From Devosia sp. (GTDB taxonomy: Bacteria; Pseudomonadota; Alphaproteobacteria; Rhizobiales; Devosiaceae), in NCBI GenBank assembly GCA_028290245.1, contig JAQGKG010000450.1, forward strand, positions 1 to 13,911: a stretch of DNA of 13,911 nucleotides, written 5' to 3'. A model generated the notes under the pieces. It worked only from the letters and a program-made list of their open reading frames with translations, was not told where the DNA came from and searched no databases. Positions 13,488 through 13,911 of the stretch are shown piece after piece; position 1 is the stretch's first letter, and every line of letters starts with the position of its first letter. A program made the position numbers and the translations under genes.

Positions 13488-13911
13488 ATGGTTATGGAAA
13501 CGTTAACAAACGGCGATGACAACTGCGAAACCAGTAACAAACTGGCACGCGTTGACGCGCGCCCGGTGCAATGGATCATTTCACCAGAGCCGGTGCCCTA
13601 CCCCGTGGCGCTCGACGCCATGAAGGCCCGCGCCGCTGCAATCGCTGCAGGCGAAGCTGAAGAAGCTATCTGGCTGATTGAACACCCGCCACTCTATACG
13701 GCCGGCACCTCCGCAGTTGCGGCAGACCTGCTGTCGGATCGATTCCCGGTCTATGACGCCGGGCGTGGCGGGCAATATACCTATCACGGCCCCGGCCAGC
13801 GCGTGGCCTATGTCATGCTCGACCTGACCCAGCGCGGCCGCGATATCCGGTGCCTGGTCAAAGGTCTGGAAGGTTGGGTCATCGACACTCTGGCGGCCCA
13901 CAACATTACCG
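13488..13911 (+). CDS. lipB: Lipoyl(octanoyl) transferase LipB, 3' end outside window
   Basis: LipB transfers octanoate from octanoyl-ACP to lipoyl domains of 2-oxoacid dehydrogenases and GcvH, the first step of endogenous lipoate synthesis in the cytoplasm. The visible 141 codons contain IEHPPLYTAGTSA and the family signature RGGQYTYHGPGQRVAYVM. The catalytic Lys/Cys region lies beyond the window edge. The start is ATG at 13488 or ATG at 13494; neither has a strong Shine-Dalgarno. The N-terminal 25 residues before VQWIIS are probably a non-conserved extension. It is divergent from the mini-FliN gene. Confidence 0.92.
   Translation, partial: MVMETLTNGDDNCETSNKLARVDARPVQWIISPEPVPYPVALDAMKARAAAIAAGEAEEAIWLIEHPPLYTAGTSAVAADLLSDRFPVYDAGRGGQYTYHGPGQRVAYVMLDLTQRGRDIRCLVKGLEGWVIDTLAAHNIT

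Noticed and set aside
13415..13579. N-terminal extension of the mini-FliN protein
   Set aside because: It overlaps the lipB start on the other strand and resembles no FliN N-terminus; the SPOA homology begins at the ATG at 13414.

Overview
The window is GC-rich bacterial chromosomal DNA, most likely from an alphaproteobacterium of the Hyphomicrobiales and perhaps Devosia-like. This placement rests on MipZ-type ATPases, a DUF1489 protein, a D,D-carboxypeptidase with a C-terminal SPOR domain, a TTAA-N7-TTAA CtrA-type box, and a tiny SPOA (FliN-like) protein divergent from lipB. The genus is an inference from memory of family distribution and was not tested. There is no phage, transposon, CRISPR array or toxin-antitoxin system; this looks like a housekeeping region with some unusual details.

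Positions 1-2007 (+ strand) hold a secreted penicillin-binding D,D-carboxypeptidase and a 91-residue protein of unknown function. Positions 2009-5367 (- strand, read right to left) hold a VWA-domain protein, a membrane J-domain protein coupled to it by a 4-base overlap, and two tandem MipZ-like ATPases. A TTAA-rich region with a full CtrA-type box precedes the first mipZ. A weaker box lies between the two copies.

Positions 5494-6273 (+) encode a lipoprotein of the YafK/DpaA-type YkuD family. A perfect 17-base inverted repeat lies between it and the divergent VWA gene. Positions 6274-8046 (-) hold a deazaflavin-dependent-oxidoreductase-like protein, a DUF1489 protein, a glutathione transferase, and an overlooked 33-residue membrane-protein gene with its own Shine-Dalgarno and terminator. 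Positions 8211-10198 (-) hold a chloramphenicol-phosphotransferase-like kinase packed against the MgtE magnesium channel gene.

Positions 10479-10732 (+) hold a small Thr/Pro/Ala-rich lipoprotein and its terminator. Positions 10741-12606 (-) encode a soluble PAS-PAS-kinase-receiver hybrid histidine kinase. tRNA-Leu(GAG) follows at 12839-12925 (-) with a strong, probably bidirectional terminator. A REP-like palindromic repeat, the mini-FliN protein and the start of lipB, cut by the window edge, complete the sequence.

Envelope and division functions recur: peptidoglycan trimming, a peptidoglycan-anchor enzyme and septum positioning. The strongest lead is the pair of adjacent, diverged MipZ paralogues, each with TTAA-rich upstream DNA, beside a coupled VWA/J-domain pair of unknown role.
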